A stretch of 64,000 nucleotides of DNA from Saussurea involucrata. Taxonomy: Eukaryota > Streptophyta > Magnoliopsida > Asterales > Asteraceae. Numbering within the stretch: position 1 is the first letter of the stretch; each line of letters starts with the position of its first letter. The stretch spans positions 31,469,696-31,533,695 of the forward strand of contig CM066312.1 in NCBI GenBank assembly GCA_033807775.1, read 5' to 3'. Position numbers and translations under genes: made by a program. This document shows, piece after piece, positions 1 through 10,838 of this stretch. The notes beneath the pieces were generated by a model. The model did no database searches, was not told the DNA's origin, and was given only the letters and a program-made list of their open reading frames with translations.

Positions 1-2012
1 TCTCCAACTTGGAACTCTAACGGTTTTCGGCGTCGGTCGGCGTAGCTTTTCTGTCTGTATTGAGCTACTTTCAAACTTTCCCGAATCTGAGAAATCTTAT
101 CCGCGGTCAACTGGACTATATCTGGCCCTGCTAACTGTTTCTCTCCTACTTCGTTCCAACACAGAGGCGTTTGGCATTTTCTACCATACAGAACTTCAAA
201 CTGTGCCGCTTGTATGCTGGAATGATAACTGTTATTGTAAGCAAATTCTATCAGTGGCAAGTGCTTATCCCACGATCCCCCAAAGTCAACAATGCAGGCT
301 CGTAACATATCTTCCAAAGTCTGAATCGTTCGTTCACTCTGACCGTCAGTTTGAGGATGATACGCTGTACTTAACTTTATATGCGTTCCCATTTCCTTTT
401 GAAAACTTCTCCAGAATCTTGAGGTAAAACGGCTGTCACGATCAGAGATAATCGAAATTGGAACTCCATGTCGTGTTACTATTTCATTGATATACAGTTT
501 GGCTAGTCTTTCCAATGAATAGGTTTCCTTTATTGGTAGGAAGTGAGCAGACTTGGTCAACCTGTCAACGATCACCCAAATAGCATCAAACCCTTTCGGA
601 GTCCTTGGTAACTTCGTGATAAAATCTGTAGTAATTTGATCCCATTTCCACATCGGTATTTCTAAACGCTGTAATTGCCCAAACGGCTTCTGATGTTCAA
701 TCTTCACCTTCTTACAAGTAGTACAACCTTCCACATACTGATCAATACTCCTTTTTATCCCCGGCCACCAATAAAATTGTTTCAGGTCTTTATACATCTT
801 ATTCGTACCTGGATGAATAGAGAATCGAGATTGATGAGCTTCTTGTAGTACACGATCCCGTAAACCACCCAAACGAGGCACCCAAATTCTGTTCCCCAGA
901 CACAATAACCCACGATCATCTTTCACTAGCAATGCTGATAACCCCACTAACCGTTCTGATTTCAAATGTTCTTCTTGAAAAGCTTCCACTTGGCACTTAT
1001 TTAGTTCATCGAATATGTTAGGTAGGAGTTCAGCTCTTAGTGCAATGGCTTTTATCGTTCCACTCCTTTCTTGACGACTCAGTGCATCAGCTACCACATT
1101 CGCCTTTCCCGTATGATAAAGAATTTCACAGTCGTAATCATTTACCAATTCTAGCCATATTCTTTGCCTCATATTTAGTTCCTTCTGATCGAAAAGATGT
1201 TGGAGACTCTTATGATCAGTATAAATTTGACATTTAGAGCCGTAAAGGTAATGTCTCCAAATCTTCAACGCGAAAACAACTGCTGCCAGTTCCATGTCAT
1301 GTGTAGGATACTGTCTTTCATGATCTTTTAACTGACGAGAAGCATAAGCAATAACCTTTCCATGCTGCATTAGTACACAACCCAATCCCAATTTGGAAGC
1401 GTCACTGTAAACAACAAAATCATCGGAACCTTCAGGTAATGCTAGTATCGGTGCGCTACAGAGTTTCTCTTTCAATATTCGGAATGCTTCATCATGTTCT
1501 GCTTTCCATTCGAACTTTAGATTCTTTCGAGTCAGCTTAGTCAAAGGCGTAGCGATACGGGAGAAATCTTGTATAAACTTTCGATAATAGCCGGCTAAAC
1601 CCAGAAAACTTCGTACCTCGGTTGGCGTTCTCGGCGGTTCCCACTTTTCAACTGCTGCTACTTTCATTGGATCAACTTGAATACCTTTCTCAGAAACTAC
1701 ATGTCCGATAAACTGAACTTCCCGTAGCCAGAATTCACACTTAGAGAACTTAGCGTACAACTGTTCCTTCTTCAACAATTCCAGAATTAAACGAAGATGT
1801 TGGGCGTGCTCTCCTTTGGACCGGGAGTAGATAAGGATATCATCGATAAACACAATAACGAATTCATCGAGATATGGCTTACATACTCGATTCATTAAAT
1901 CCATAAAAGCAGCTGGGGCGTTCGTCAATCCAAAAGGCATTACTAAGAATTCATAGTGACCATACCGTGTGCGAAAAGCAGTTTTCAGAACGTCTTCTTC
2001 TTTAACCTTTAG
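1..2012 (-). pseudogene. Chromovirus pol, downstream part (RT remainder, RNase H, integrase)
   Basis: This is the continuation, in the same frame, of the gag-pol reading frame after the stop at 2013-2015. Read on the minus strand it carries the RT catalytic box FIDDILIYSRS (near 1840), an RNase H segment with YSDASKLGLGCVL (near 1400) and TDHKSLQHLF (near 1210), an integrase zinc-binding segment (HPGTNKMYKDLKQ, then CTTCKK, 720-810) and the integrase core with TTDFITKLP, IISDRDSRF and HPQTDGQSE (300-640). I saw no further stop down to base 1, where it leaves the window. It could only be translated with gag by reading through the stop, so it is scored as broken. Confidence 0.88.
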
Positions 2013-4148
2013 TTAATGATAACCAGATCTCAGATCAATCTTGGAGAAATAGCAAGCTCCAACTAGTTGATCAAAGAGGTCATAAATTCTAGGAAGCGGA
2101 TACTTGTTCTTGATCGTGCGCTTATTCAGCTCTCGGTAATCAATACACATTCTCATCGAACCATCCTTCTTTTTCACAAACAGAACCGGTGCTCCCCACG
2201 GCGAAGAACTGGGTCTGATGAAGCCTTTATCTGAAAGATCCTGCAATTGAGTCATCATCTCTTTCATCTCTGGTGGCGCTAAACGATACGGTGCACGGGC
2301 AATGGGTGCGGCTCCAGGAATCAGATCTATACCAAACTCTACTTGTCTAACGAGCGGAAGGCTAGTCAGATCTTCTGGAAAAACTTCCGAAAATTCACGA
2401 ACGACCGGAATATCTCCCAACTTATTCTTTTCTATCTTAATATCTATCACATAAGCTAAGTAACTGGAACAGCCTTTATTGATACACTTACGAGCTTTCA
2501 ACAAAGAGATAAGGCAAGACTGATGATTTCTACGGTCACCATAAATCACTACTGGTCCCTTCTCAGGTAAGACAACATTTATCAGCTTCTTATCACAAAC
2601 TATATTAGCCTGATTCTCGGCTAACCAATCCATTTCCACTACCACATCAAACTCGATCAAGGCTATAGGAAATAACTGAATAGGCACTCCACACCCATCT
2701 ATGTTTATCACACAACTATCAAATACCTCATTAACCGGTACTTGATTATCATTAGCCGTATCTACCATTAACGTATGATCTAACACTTTAGGCTTTAAAT
2801 GCATATAGGCAGCAAAAGAAGGCGACACAAACGATCGGTTTGCACCGGAATCAAATAACACTTTAGCACGTGTAGAATTTATTAAGAATGTACCTGTAAC
2901 CACATCAGGAGTCTCATCTGCTTCTTGCTCTGTCATCTGGAAGGCACGACCCCTTGCTCTTGGTACTTCTGGCCTTGGTACTACCGATCTAACACCCGTT
3001 GGTCTTACTGACGTACCACCCGGTTGTAATCTCCCCAGTGGACAATCGGACTGAAGGTGATCAGGAGAATTGCACGAGTAACAAAATCTAACTACTCGAC
3101 AGTCTTTAGCAATATGACCGATCTTTCCACACTTATAACAGTTTCTAGGATCCACTTGACAATTTCCTTGATGGAAACGGTGGCACTTTGGGCAAGGTCT
3201 TTCAACTGGTCGGAAAGGTGGACGGTTATCAAATCGCTGAAACCTGGACTTCTTCGGATCATACTGTGGTCCTTCCCACTTTCTTTTCCCCACATTCTTA
3301 TCACTAGTACTTCTCCCTTTATCTTGTTCCACGGTTTCCGCGGCGTCTACTGCGGCGGAGAAAGTTTCTGGTCCTTTAGCAATCACAAAACTTCCGACTT
3401 CTACATTCAATCCAAAGATAAACCTTTCAATCTTCATGGCCTCCGTAGCAACGTAGTATTCTGCAAAACGAGACTTTTCCAAGAAGCGAGCGGTGTAGTC
3501 CCGAACTGACAAATTCCCTTGCTGTAAGTTCATAAACTCCCCTTCCAATTGTTTAACTGCGGTCTGAAGACAAAACTGTTTCCTGAAATCTATCACGAAT
3601 TCTTCCCAAGAGTAGGTAGAATATATATCAGATCCTCCCGAGGACATATGTGCTTCCCACCAGTATAGGGCATCTCCTTTCAACATTGCAGTTCCATAGA
3701 GTACTCTATCCTCTTCAGCGCATTTACTAGTCTTGAAGATGGCTTCTATTTCCTTCAGCCACTTCATAGCTTTTACCGGATCCCGATCCCCTGAGTAAGT
3801 TGGAGGCTTACAACTTAAGAACATTTTATAGTCACACTTTCTTAGTACTGGTGTGATTGTAGGTGTAATAGTCATCTCGTCTTCCTGACCAGGATCTGGC
3901 GTATCAGCTTTATTATGACGAGTTCGATCAAACATGGCTTGTGTACTAGCCTGCAGTCTTCCCATTTCGGCTGTTAAATCGTCCATAGTAACAAATTCAT
4001 TACCTCGCGGCGGAGCTCCACTCCCAGTTCTACCCCCAATCCTGCCTCCAATTCTGCCTCCACCTCTTCCTCTTCCTCCGGCTGTTGGGTTTGTTCTATT
4101 CGGATTTCCTCCTCCTTCCCGATTTGTCTGTCTAGTACCACTTGCCAT
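2013..4148 (-). pseudogene. Chromovirus gag-protease-RT start, ended by premature stop
   Basis: This is an open frame of 711 codons. The N-terminus is rich in Arg-Gly (about residues 8-50). A retrotransposon Gag domain follows (about 110-280), then a cysteine-rich region with CCHC knuckles (about 325-385, e.g. CYKCGKIGHIAKDC). The aspartic protease has the DSGANRSF active site (about residue 430). The RT start includes FVKKKDGSMRMCIDYRELN. The frame ends at a TAA (2013-2015) just after KIDLRSGYH, inside RT. The related element at 60751 has a Gln codon there, so this is a nonsense change, not a natural gag end. The start ATG at 4148 matches the second copy (MASGTR). Confidence 0.92.
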
Positions 4149-4396
4149 TCTGTTGATTCAGACAAGGTTAATATACACATAAGCACATACCCCATATAAC
4201 AAGGTATTCCAGTTCAAACATGTACCTGTAACATCACAATTACACTGGCCAGGTGTAAAAATGAAATTACCTTACATGATGTTCCTTCTACCTTTTTATA
4301 TTTAACACCCCAATGTTCTACAATAATAGGGACGTCCTACTTCACATGCAGTTTAAGTCTAGGTACATATACTAATACCTAAATCCCTTAAACTAG

Positions 4397-4409
4397 GGCT
4401 CTGATACCA
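4397..4409 (-). promoter_or_regulatory. Primer-binding site (tRNA-iMet type)
   Basis: On the minus strand this reads TGGTATCAGAGCC, the sequence complementary to the 3' end of plant initiator tRNA-Met. It lies 2 bp inside the LTR border at 4412, where minus-strand cDNA synthesis starts. The 250 bp between it and the gag ATG are the untranslated leader. Confidence 0.93.
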
Positions 4410-4411
4410 TT

Positions 4412-6049
4412 TGTAACGACCCGGAATCCCATACATAGTTCAAATAGCATACATTGCATAACGTCGTTAAAACAAGAGATACATTATATAACAAATACGG
4501 TCCCCTAGTCTTTTACAAACATTCAGTACATCATTACAAACGTTTACATAGTAGATTACATCATTACTAACAACATGCTATATCTACTAAACACATCATA
4601 GTCTTCAACTACATAGTCCTCCAAAAGCTATTCGCGGTTTAACCTTCTTATTTGCTCTTACTCGATCCACGACCTGGAATACATATTTTTGAAAATAAAA
4701 TGAGGGTTAGACCTTGAGGTCTAGTGAGAAAATCCCCGTTAGTTAAAGACCATTTGGACAACATCATACACATAATTCACATAAGAATACCAATTAAGAC
4801 TCATGCATCATGTATCTTTCCATCTCATTCTCTTGGCCATATTAATTGGTTGCGAGCCAACTAATCAATTTACACCACTGTACTAAATACAGCCAACACC
4901 ACTGTCCCTCTGTACAACCAACATACACCGGTCCTAAGCCCGACCAACTAGCACCCATGCAGTGTAATACTCATATAAACACAATATGCACATTATTACA
5001 CTCATTCACATATATGTATTCCAGTTAGAAAACATTTTAAGTAAAAACTCACTTGTTTGCTTATCCAAAACTCCTTCCACAAAGAACTCAACTTTCACCT
5101 TTGATTCACAGTATCTGAAATAATTAAATGCAGATATCTGTTTACCATACAAAACACATAAGTCTTACTAAAGCTAAGAACTCTAAAGGACTCAAATCCT
5201 CAAATGTTGCCCCCAAACCCGAACTTAAGTCAAGTCCACAGTACATTCAGTCCTCATTCATTTCCTATCCATGACTTAACAAAACACAGGCTACTGGATA
5301 CTAAAAAGCATCAAAACTCTTAAAGTTTGACTAATCAGCTAAAGTATCCGGACAACACCCACTATCCGGACAACACCCACTATCCGGACAACACAACTTT
5401 CCAGACAGAATAGGTATTCGGGACAACACTACTGTCCGGAAAATATCAACAATCCGGACGATATCTAGAAACTCATATCAACCGGACAAAATGGAAAGAG
5501 GAACTTACCCGGATAAAAGACTCGTCCGGACACCTTAGAACACCATCCGGACACCACCAGCTAAATTACCCGGACACTACAAACAAAACCACCCGGACAC
5601 ATTCATGGTGTCCGGAAACCTTTGTCGGTTTGCATAAGTTTAACCCAGAAATCTACTGATTTTAACCCCAGTCCAGATTTGATAATTCTAATCCGACAGA
5701 AACTATCTACTAGCAATTACACACATAAAATGTAAAGAAACATACCTCAAAACACTTCCAAAGTCACCAATTTGAAGCCCTAACCTCCTTTTTCTTCTTT
5801 TGCTTCTTTTCTCTCCAAAACTCACACACACATACTGATTTCTGGATATTTGCTATATTTGGAAATATCTGAATATCCTAAGGGATAATATCTATTCCTA
5901 TTTACCATTTAGACCTTAAGCTATCCATTAATGACCAAATCACCCCTAAACTTATAAATTAACCCAAACTTACCCTAAACATCAATTATAAGGTTGAATA
6001 ATTTTAACGGAACTAACATTTAACTAACGAACTTACCCGGGGTATTACA
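4412..6049 (-). repeat. 5' LTR of the left chromovirus
   Basis: On the plus strand it begins TGTAACGACC and ends CCCGGGGTATTACA, so it has TG...CA ends, and it is 1638 bp long. It abuts the primer-binding site on its left. It shares its ends and general layout with the LTRs at 54457-56140 and 61014-62698, but is clearly diverged from them. It contains a cluster of CCGGAC motifs. Confidence 0.92.
5344..5625. repeat. CCGGAC-rich cluster in chromovirus LTR
   Basis: About a dozen short units built around CCGGAC or TCCGGA occur in 280 bp, separated by 10-25 bp of AT-rich sequence. Two adjacent units are a near-perfect direct repeat (ATCCGGACAACACCCACT). The same kind of cluster occurs at 55470-55720 and 62025-62265 in the other chromovirus LTRs. 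The function is unknown. Each unit carries a CpG in an otherwise AT-rich LTR. Confidence 0.8.
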
Positions 6050-7517
6050 CATTGTCACATTGGTAAATGTGATAAACATTGGATTGATGCCTACGCTGGG
6101 CAACTGCAACAACATCACATAATTCAAACCAACAATCAATGCACACAAAAACAATGATTAAGAACCATACAAATCATTTCATCCCACGAATCTGAAAATA
6201 TCAATAAAAAACAAATTTGTTTATCAAAAAAAATCTAAGCAATGCAAGAGTAGATAAGCTAGCAAAGATGAGACTTTCAAATCAAATTAACATCAATTGA
6301 AACCCTACACGTAACTAAATCAATAAAACTACGTAAATTGGGCTATTTGTCTGTTACCAAAGCGAAAACCTATTCTTATATGACAAATCTAGCCAATATG
6401 AGAGCAAAAAAGCTCCAAGTTTTATTTCGGCATTTCTAATAACCCTGGATAACTTACAAATCTCGGACGAAAACAAATTAAATTGAAATAAAACACTCAC
6501 CTGGTTGCTATATATGGTTGCCATAAGACCCGAGCAACCCTCTGTTATTTGTGGTTATTGTACAAACTAATAAGTCATTTGTTCATGTTTCTAATATGCA
6601 AATATATCCAGGACTGGGAAAAGCAAACCATGAAACCTATAAAAACCATGGAAGACAAAATTCAAGTAAAAAAATGATGGACTACCCGGATTTGTGAATT
6701 TATAAACAAATTAGTTTGGGATGTGTGGATAATTGATTCTTAATGCAACAAAACGAAACCTATTGAGGCATTTCTCCAGACCAAACTCGCATGCTAATAT
6801 CAGTTTCTTATCTTCAACATGTTAGTATGGCAAAATAAAAACCTAGAACCAAAACCATGAACACGGTTTTGTGCAATGCCTACAAAATTTTATCAAAATT
6901 CCAACATGAGTAAAAATCTAGGTTAGAGAGGAAGTTGTATCAGGAGGAGAAAACCATAGCGTGAGATGAAGATAAAATAAAATTGGAGATTGAGAAATAG
7001 AAAAAGGAAAAACCTGCAATGCCTGCAAAAATTCATCAGATGTCCTACTTCTGTTCAATAGAAAATTTATCAAATTAGATCATCTACCCAAAGGCTATGA
7101 ACATTGAACAAAATACAAAACCTTACCAAGAAATTTAGGGTTTCAATTCATCACAAAAAATCGTAAAGGTTTCCTTCCCTAAACTGTTTGGGGACTTAGA
7201 TCTAGATATCCACGGCTGAGTCACCGATAACCTAAACCATCGTGTCCCTGGAAGGAGCAATGCCAAATTGGGTAACAAATCAAGATTTCAACAAAATAGA
7301 AGAAGAGAAGTACTGAACTGGTTGAAGAAGAGAAGAGGAAGTGTCGGGGATACCGAACAGGTTGGAGTCTTGGAGATGAGAAGTTCGAGCATCTGGTTAT
7401 TGATGAGAAGTGGGAAAAATGAAAAATAAAAAATGGAAAATCCCAAAAAATGAGGATGCGAGAATTGGGAAATCCTGCGATATGAAAAGGACACGTCATC
7501 AACACCATGGTTTTGCT

Positions 7518-7536
7518 TATATATATATATATATAT
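7518..7536. repeat. AT microsatellite
   Basis: This is an uninterrupted run of alternating T and A about 19 bp long within the unassigned segment. Confidence 0.9.
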
Positions 7537-7646
7537 TGGTTTATTCCGTGGTAAAAACTAGAGGATCTTGGAGCACCCACGCGTACTGATTTCCATGACT
7601 AATCTATACTACATTATAAAGCATTTACCTCAAAAGTCTTAAACAT

Positions 7647-7768
7647 CACTTTTAAAGCATAAAGTACTATCAACCTATGCATAATATCTTATATGTATTA
7701 ATTACAACTTTTAAAGCATAAAGTACTATCAATTTATGCACAATATCTTAAAACTCTTAATTACAACT
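7647..7768. repeat. Two-copy tandem repeat, about 60 bp unit
   Basis: CTTTTAAAGCATAAAGTACT recurs at about 7649 and 7707. It is followed in both copies by ATCAA, an AT-rich stretch with ATGCA, AATATCTTA, and TTAATTACAAC. The copies differ at several positions, so the duplication is not recent. Confidence 0.8.
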
Positions 7769-8025
7769 ATAAAAGCAGATTGTACAAATTCTTGATGCAT
7801 ACCATTTAAATTGTCAGACTTTTAAAAAATCTAGCTTCGTGTGATGATTTCCCCCACCCTCAATGTTGCTTTTTAAACATTGTGTTTTCAATCAACATTT
7901 AAGAAGACTCCTCGATTGCCACAGTGATACAGATTCCCTCTTTCCGGTTCTAGCTCCTCAAGTTTAATTTTTAAATTCAAATCTCCTTCTATATGCTCTC
8001 TAAATGGTTTCGACGATTTCACCTC

Positions 8026-8154
8026 TCCAAGAAGTAACTTAAATTAGGGTTTATGATTTAAATCTCCTTCTCTGGCTTTGGTTTCTCCATCTGTACTCGC
8101 TTCTTTAAAACCCCATCCAAGAAGTAACTTAAATTAGGGTTTATGATTTAAATC
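8026..8154. repeat. Direct repeat, 39 bp at 90 bp spacing
   Basis: The stretch beginning TCCAAGAAGTAACTTAAATT occurs at 8026-8064 and again at 8116-8154, essentially identical, with 51 bp between. It could be a local duplication in a former 5' untranslated region. No function can be assigned. Confidence 0.85.
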
Positions 8155-8521
8155 AAATCTTTGAACTTGATTCATTACAACTGGTTTAGGAACTGAATCA
8201 TGTTCTTACGACAGGTCAGCCGAGGCTACATTTGCTCCAAAAGAATTTTGTTTCAGGGGATGCAATTCTGTTTTTGGTGTATCTCTTTGTGGTTTCTTAG
8301 TATTTCTTTGGGTTTGATTGTTTCTTTTTTTCCTTTAGGTGTCACTGGTCGGTTTGTTATGGTAGTTTTAGGGGGAAAAGATGAGAACTGGGATTGAGAA
8401 CTCGAAGAGCCACTTGACCAAGAAACGTGCACGAACTACAGGAGATGTCATGTTCTTGGTGTTCTTCAATCCCGCAACAAGCACATTTATATAGATTGAT
8501 TATAATGTGCCTTCTTTGCAG

Positions 8522-8576
8522 AATGTTGTGTTTGACTTGATTAGTGGGTCAAAGTTCGCAAAAGGTTCTAATACAG
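8522..8576 (+). other. Exon-like fragment with splice-type borders
   Basis: A 55-bp stretch is preceded by a pyrimidine-rich tract ending CTTCTTTGCAG and followed by CAG|GTAGGTATATG, which are good plant acceptor and donor contexts. It is open in one frame (NVVFDLISGSKF). Upstream, around 8400-8490, another open stretch ends before an AT-rich interval. No homologous family was recognised. It may be a captured or decayed gene piece, or chance. Confidence 0.25.
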
Positions 8577-8797
8577 GTAGGTATATGTGCTTTTTGTCTC
8601 CTACTTAGTCTACATTAATGTGTAATGTATTAAGAACATTGAATGGGTGATTAAATTCTTTGATATTCATGCTATCGCTTGCTTGGAACAAAACATTGAA
8701 TGTTAAGTTTGTGCTTCATTCTATAATAATTATCTCATTATGTTTTGATGTACAAATTCAATCTTGAAAGGTTGTACCACATATCTTTATGGGATTG

Positions 8798-9519
8798 TGT
8801 TAGCCCAAGTATACCAATGTAAAAGTATTGAAAATATCACAAGTAAGAAGGACGTCTGAGAACCTGACCTCAGAGATCATGCTGAAGACTTAGCAGAAGA
8901 ACAAATGAAGACCATCAGAGATCGTCAGAGCTCTGGCAGAAGACCTCTGATAGACTATCAAAGAACAAGTTCTCCAGAAGACCTTTAGAGCTCTGGCATA
9001 TGACCTCTAGTGAATGAAGACCTCTGTGAAGCCGAAGTCTCGTAGAAATCTTTAAGTGATAGACAAGTGTCTGCACTTTCCACGTCAGCCCTAAAAGGAC
9101 GAAGACATGCTTTCCACATGTCATCATAGGGTTAGATAGTACACTGTCTATTGCTTTATCAGACTATAAATAGAACATTAGCGAAACACACAAATTGTGA
9201 GAATTGTAAGCTTTTGTAAGAATTATTACTAGAATTGTGAGAGCACAAACACTGCACAATTCCATCCCACTTCCAGTGTACGATCTGCAGCCCGAGAGAT
9301 TTTAGAATACACACACAAGAAAGTGTTCTTGGTGTTATTCATATTTCAATATACGAGCAGTTTGTTATTCAATCTTATTGTCTTTTACTGTTCATTATAT
9401 TGTTATTCTCTCATTGCTTAATGTTATACACAATCACTCATACACAAACAGATTTATTATGCTTTCACTATCTTTGATCTTTCTGTTTGTATGAGACAAG
9501 GTGAATCTGGGAACTTACA
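8798..9519 (+). repeat. 5' LTR of X (left copy)
   Basis: It is 722 bp, TGTTAGCCC...GAACTTACA, and is followed after 2 bp by the primer-binding site. A TATA box, CTATAAATAG, lies at 9164-9173. The region before it (8850-9010) is rich in GAAGACC and CAGAGCTCT-type short repeats. About 25 differences separate it from the copy at 37705-38426. Confidence 0.88.
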
Positions 9520-9521
9520 AT

Positions 9522-9533
9522 TGGTATCAGAGC
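9522..9533 (+). promoter_or_regulatory. Primer-binding site of X (tRNA-iMet type)
   Basis: TGGTATCAGAGC lies 2 bp after the LTR end. It is complementary to the initiator tRNA-Met 3' end. Confidence 0.93.
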
Positions 9534-9795
9534 AGATTGATTTTCTTAAATCAAATCGATCCAATCTTACCAGGTTGATTCACTCTTGTTGATTGTGCTT
9601 TGTTCTTCAAGCTTTAAGATATACCCTGTTTTTGTTTAAAACCTGAAACTCATTTGTTAAAGCTTTTAATACGTGTTTAAGTGTTCCTGTAAGTTTGGAA
9701 ATCATTTTTACATCGTTTACTGTTTCATTGCGTTACTGTTCACTTACTTTCTGTTCAAAACTCTTTCAAAATCTTCATACTTTGTGTTTCTTAAA

Positions 9796-10838
9796 ATGGC
9801 GAACAACAACATTAATTCTATTTATACTGCTGGTTCTCTAACCAAACCTCCTACTCTTCTGAGGGATGAATACCCTCAATGGAAGATCAGGATGGTTAAC
9901 TTCTTCGATGGCATGGATAGAGATCTTATGCGATCTATCACAAATGGACCATTCCAACCTATGGTATTGGTTCCTCGTGTTCCTGCTACACAAAAAACTG
10001 ATGAGATTCATGCTCACTTTGAGCCTAAAACCACTGGTTTTACAGGAGAAGAAAAGCTTAAAATGGAAAATGATCTTAAAGCAGTTAGACTTTTGATTAT
10101 GGCCATTCCAAACGATAATTTTCAAGAATTAGACTCTTGTGTTACTGCTAAGGAAATCTGGGATCAACTTCTGAACCAACTCGAAGGGGGTATTAAAACC
10201 CAATAGAATAGAAGGACCCAATGTATTAATGAATACAATGATTTCAAAGCTCTTCCTGAGGAAACTTTACAACAAACCTACAATAGATTCAACATTCTGA
10301 TAAACAAATGTAAGAAATGTGGGGTTGTAAGGTCGAAGGAAGATAACAATGTCTTGTTACTAAAAAGTTTGAATGATGAATGGTTAAATCTGTCTATGTC
10401 TCTACAAGCTAATCAGGACCTGGATACATGGTCACTCACTGATGTGTATGGCACTTTAGCTGCACAAGAAAAGGATGTTGTTAAGCAAAAAGGCAAATCC
10501 ACTTTGGCAGGTCCTCTGGCATTGATCTCTGAATCAAAAACACCCTCAGAAGGGAAATCTAACAGAGACAATGCTTCCAGAGACAAGAAGAAAGAAAAAG
10601 CCATAAAGAAGAAGGGAAAGAAAAGCCTCATAGTAGAAAGTGATGATGAGGAAAGTCTGTCAGAAGATGATGATGATGCTGACATTAATGATTTTGCCCA
10701 ATCTCTTGCTTTGATCACTCAACAATTCAACAAGAGGTTTGGCATGAAAGTGTTTGACAGAAGAGGAAAGTTCGAGAGAGAAGAGAAGGATGGAAAGCAG
10801 AGGACTGCACCTCACCACCAGAACAACAACAGAGCTGC
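9796..10838 (+). pseudogene. Copia gag of X (left copy), nonsense and truncated
   Basis: The ATG at 9796 (MANNNINSIYTAGSL) follows a 260-bp leader. An upstream in-frame start at 9673 belongs to the leader and is not conserved in sense. The protein is a UBN2/gag-polypeptide type copia Gag, with the DEYPQWKIRMVNFFDGMD and CVTAKEIWDQLLNQ segments. A TAG at 10204 interrupts it where the right copy has Lys. The frame then continues with an acidic/basic charged tail (SDDEES...DDDDAD) until the Athila LTR cuts it at 10839. A short read-through of LTR sequence follows and is not coding. Confidence 0.88.

Larger units (their letters stand above)
1..6049 (-). mobile_element. Ty3/gypsy chromovirus (Tekay/Del-like), truncated by window edge
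   Basis: The sense strand is minus, so the 5' LTR lies at the right (4412-6049), followed leftwards by the primer-binding site, a leader, and gag-pol running to base 1. The integrase C-terminus, chromodomain and 3' LTR lie outside the window. The gene order gag-CCHC-PR-RT-RH-IN and close similarity to the complete element at 54457-62698, which has a chromodomain, place it in the chromoviruses. The 5 bp after the LTR are CATTG; the partner target duplication is off-window. The LTR family differs from that of the second element (it begins TGTAACGACC rather than TGTAACAACC), so this is a related but separate subfamily. Confidence 0.93.
6050..8657. other. Unassigned DNA between retrotransposons
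   Basis: No LTR, coding domain or RNA gene was recognised. The segment is AT-rich, with an AT microsatellite and two local repeats that are listed separately. ORFs of 65-119 codons are present on both strands but have no recognisable domain and biased composition (for example the minus-strand ORF at 7221-7580 is rich in Phe, Ser and Ile). The 8200-8657 part has splice-like signals and may be a decayed gene fragment. This is the only long stretch of the window that could be ancestral host sequence. Confidence 0.6.
8660..10838 (+). repeat. Segmental duplication, left copy (partner 37567-39746)
   Basis: From TTTGATATTCATGC onward, this 2.18-kb block matches 37567-39746 through about 140 bp of flanking DNA, a 722-bp LTR, primer-binding site, leader and about 1 kb of gag. 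I counted about 45 substitutions (about 2%), denser in the LTR than in gag. Because the shared block includes DNA outside the LTR, the copies cannot be two independent insertions of X. It ends exactly at the Athila LTR border (10839). Confidence 0.9.
8798..10838 (+). mobile_element. Copia element X, left copy, truncated by Athila insertion
   Basis: It consists of a 5' LTR (8798-9519), primer-binding site, leader and the first 1043 bp of gag, then stops at the Athila LTR. The remaining gag, pol and 3' LTR are absent here. The second copy (37705-42598) shows that X is a copia element with a long, coiled-coil-rich gag and a TAG between gag and pol, as in Sireviruses. The left copy also carries an in-frame stop in gag (10204). 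Confidence 0.88.

Noticed and set aside
3057..3509. Plus-strand ORF of 150 codons
   Set aside because: Antisense to the gag zinc-knuckle region of the left chromovirus.
9522..9533. tRNA gene suggested by TGGTATCAGAGC
   Set aside because: Only the 3'-end complement of tRNA-Met is present, directly after LTR ends; these are primer-binding sites.
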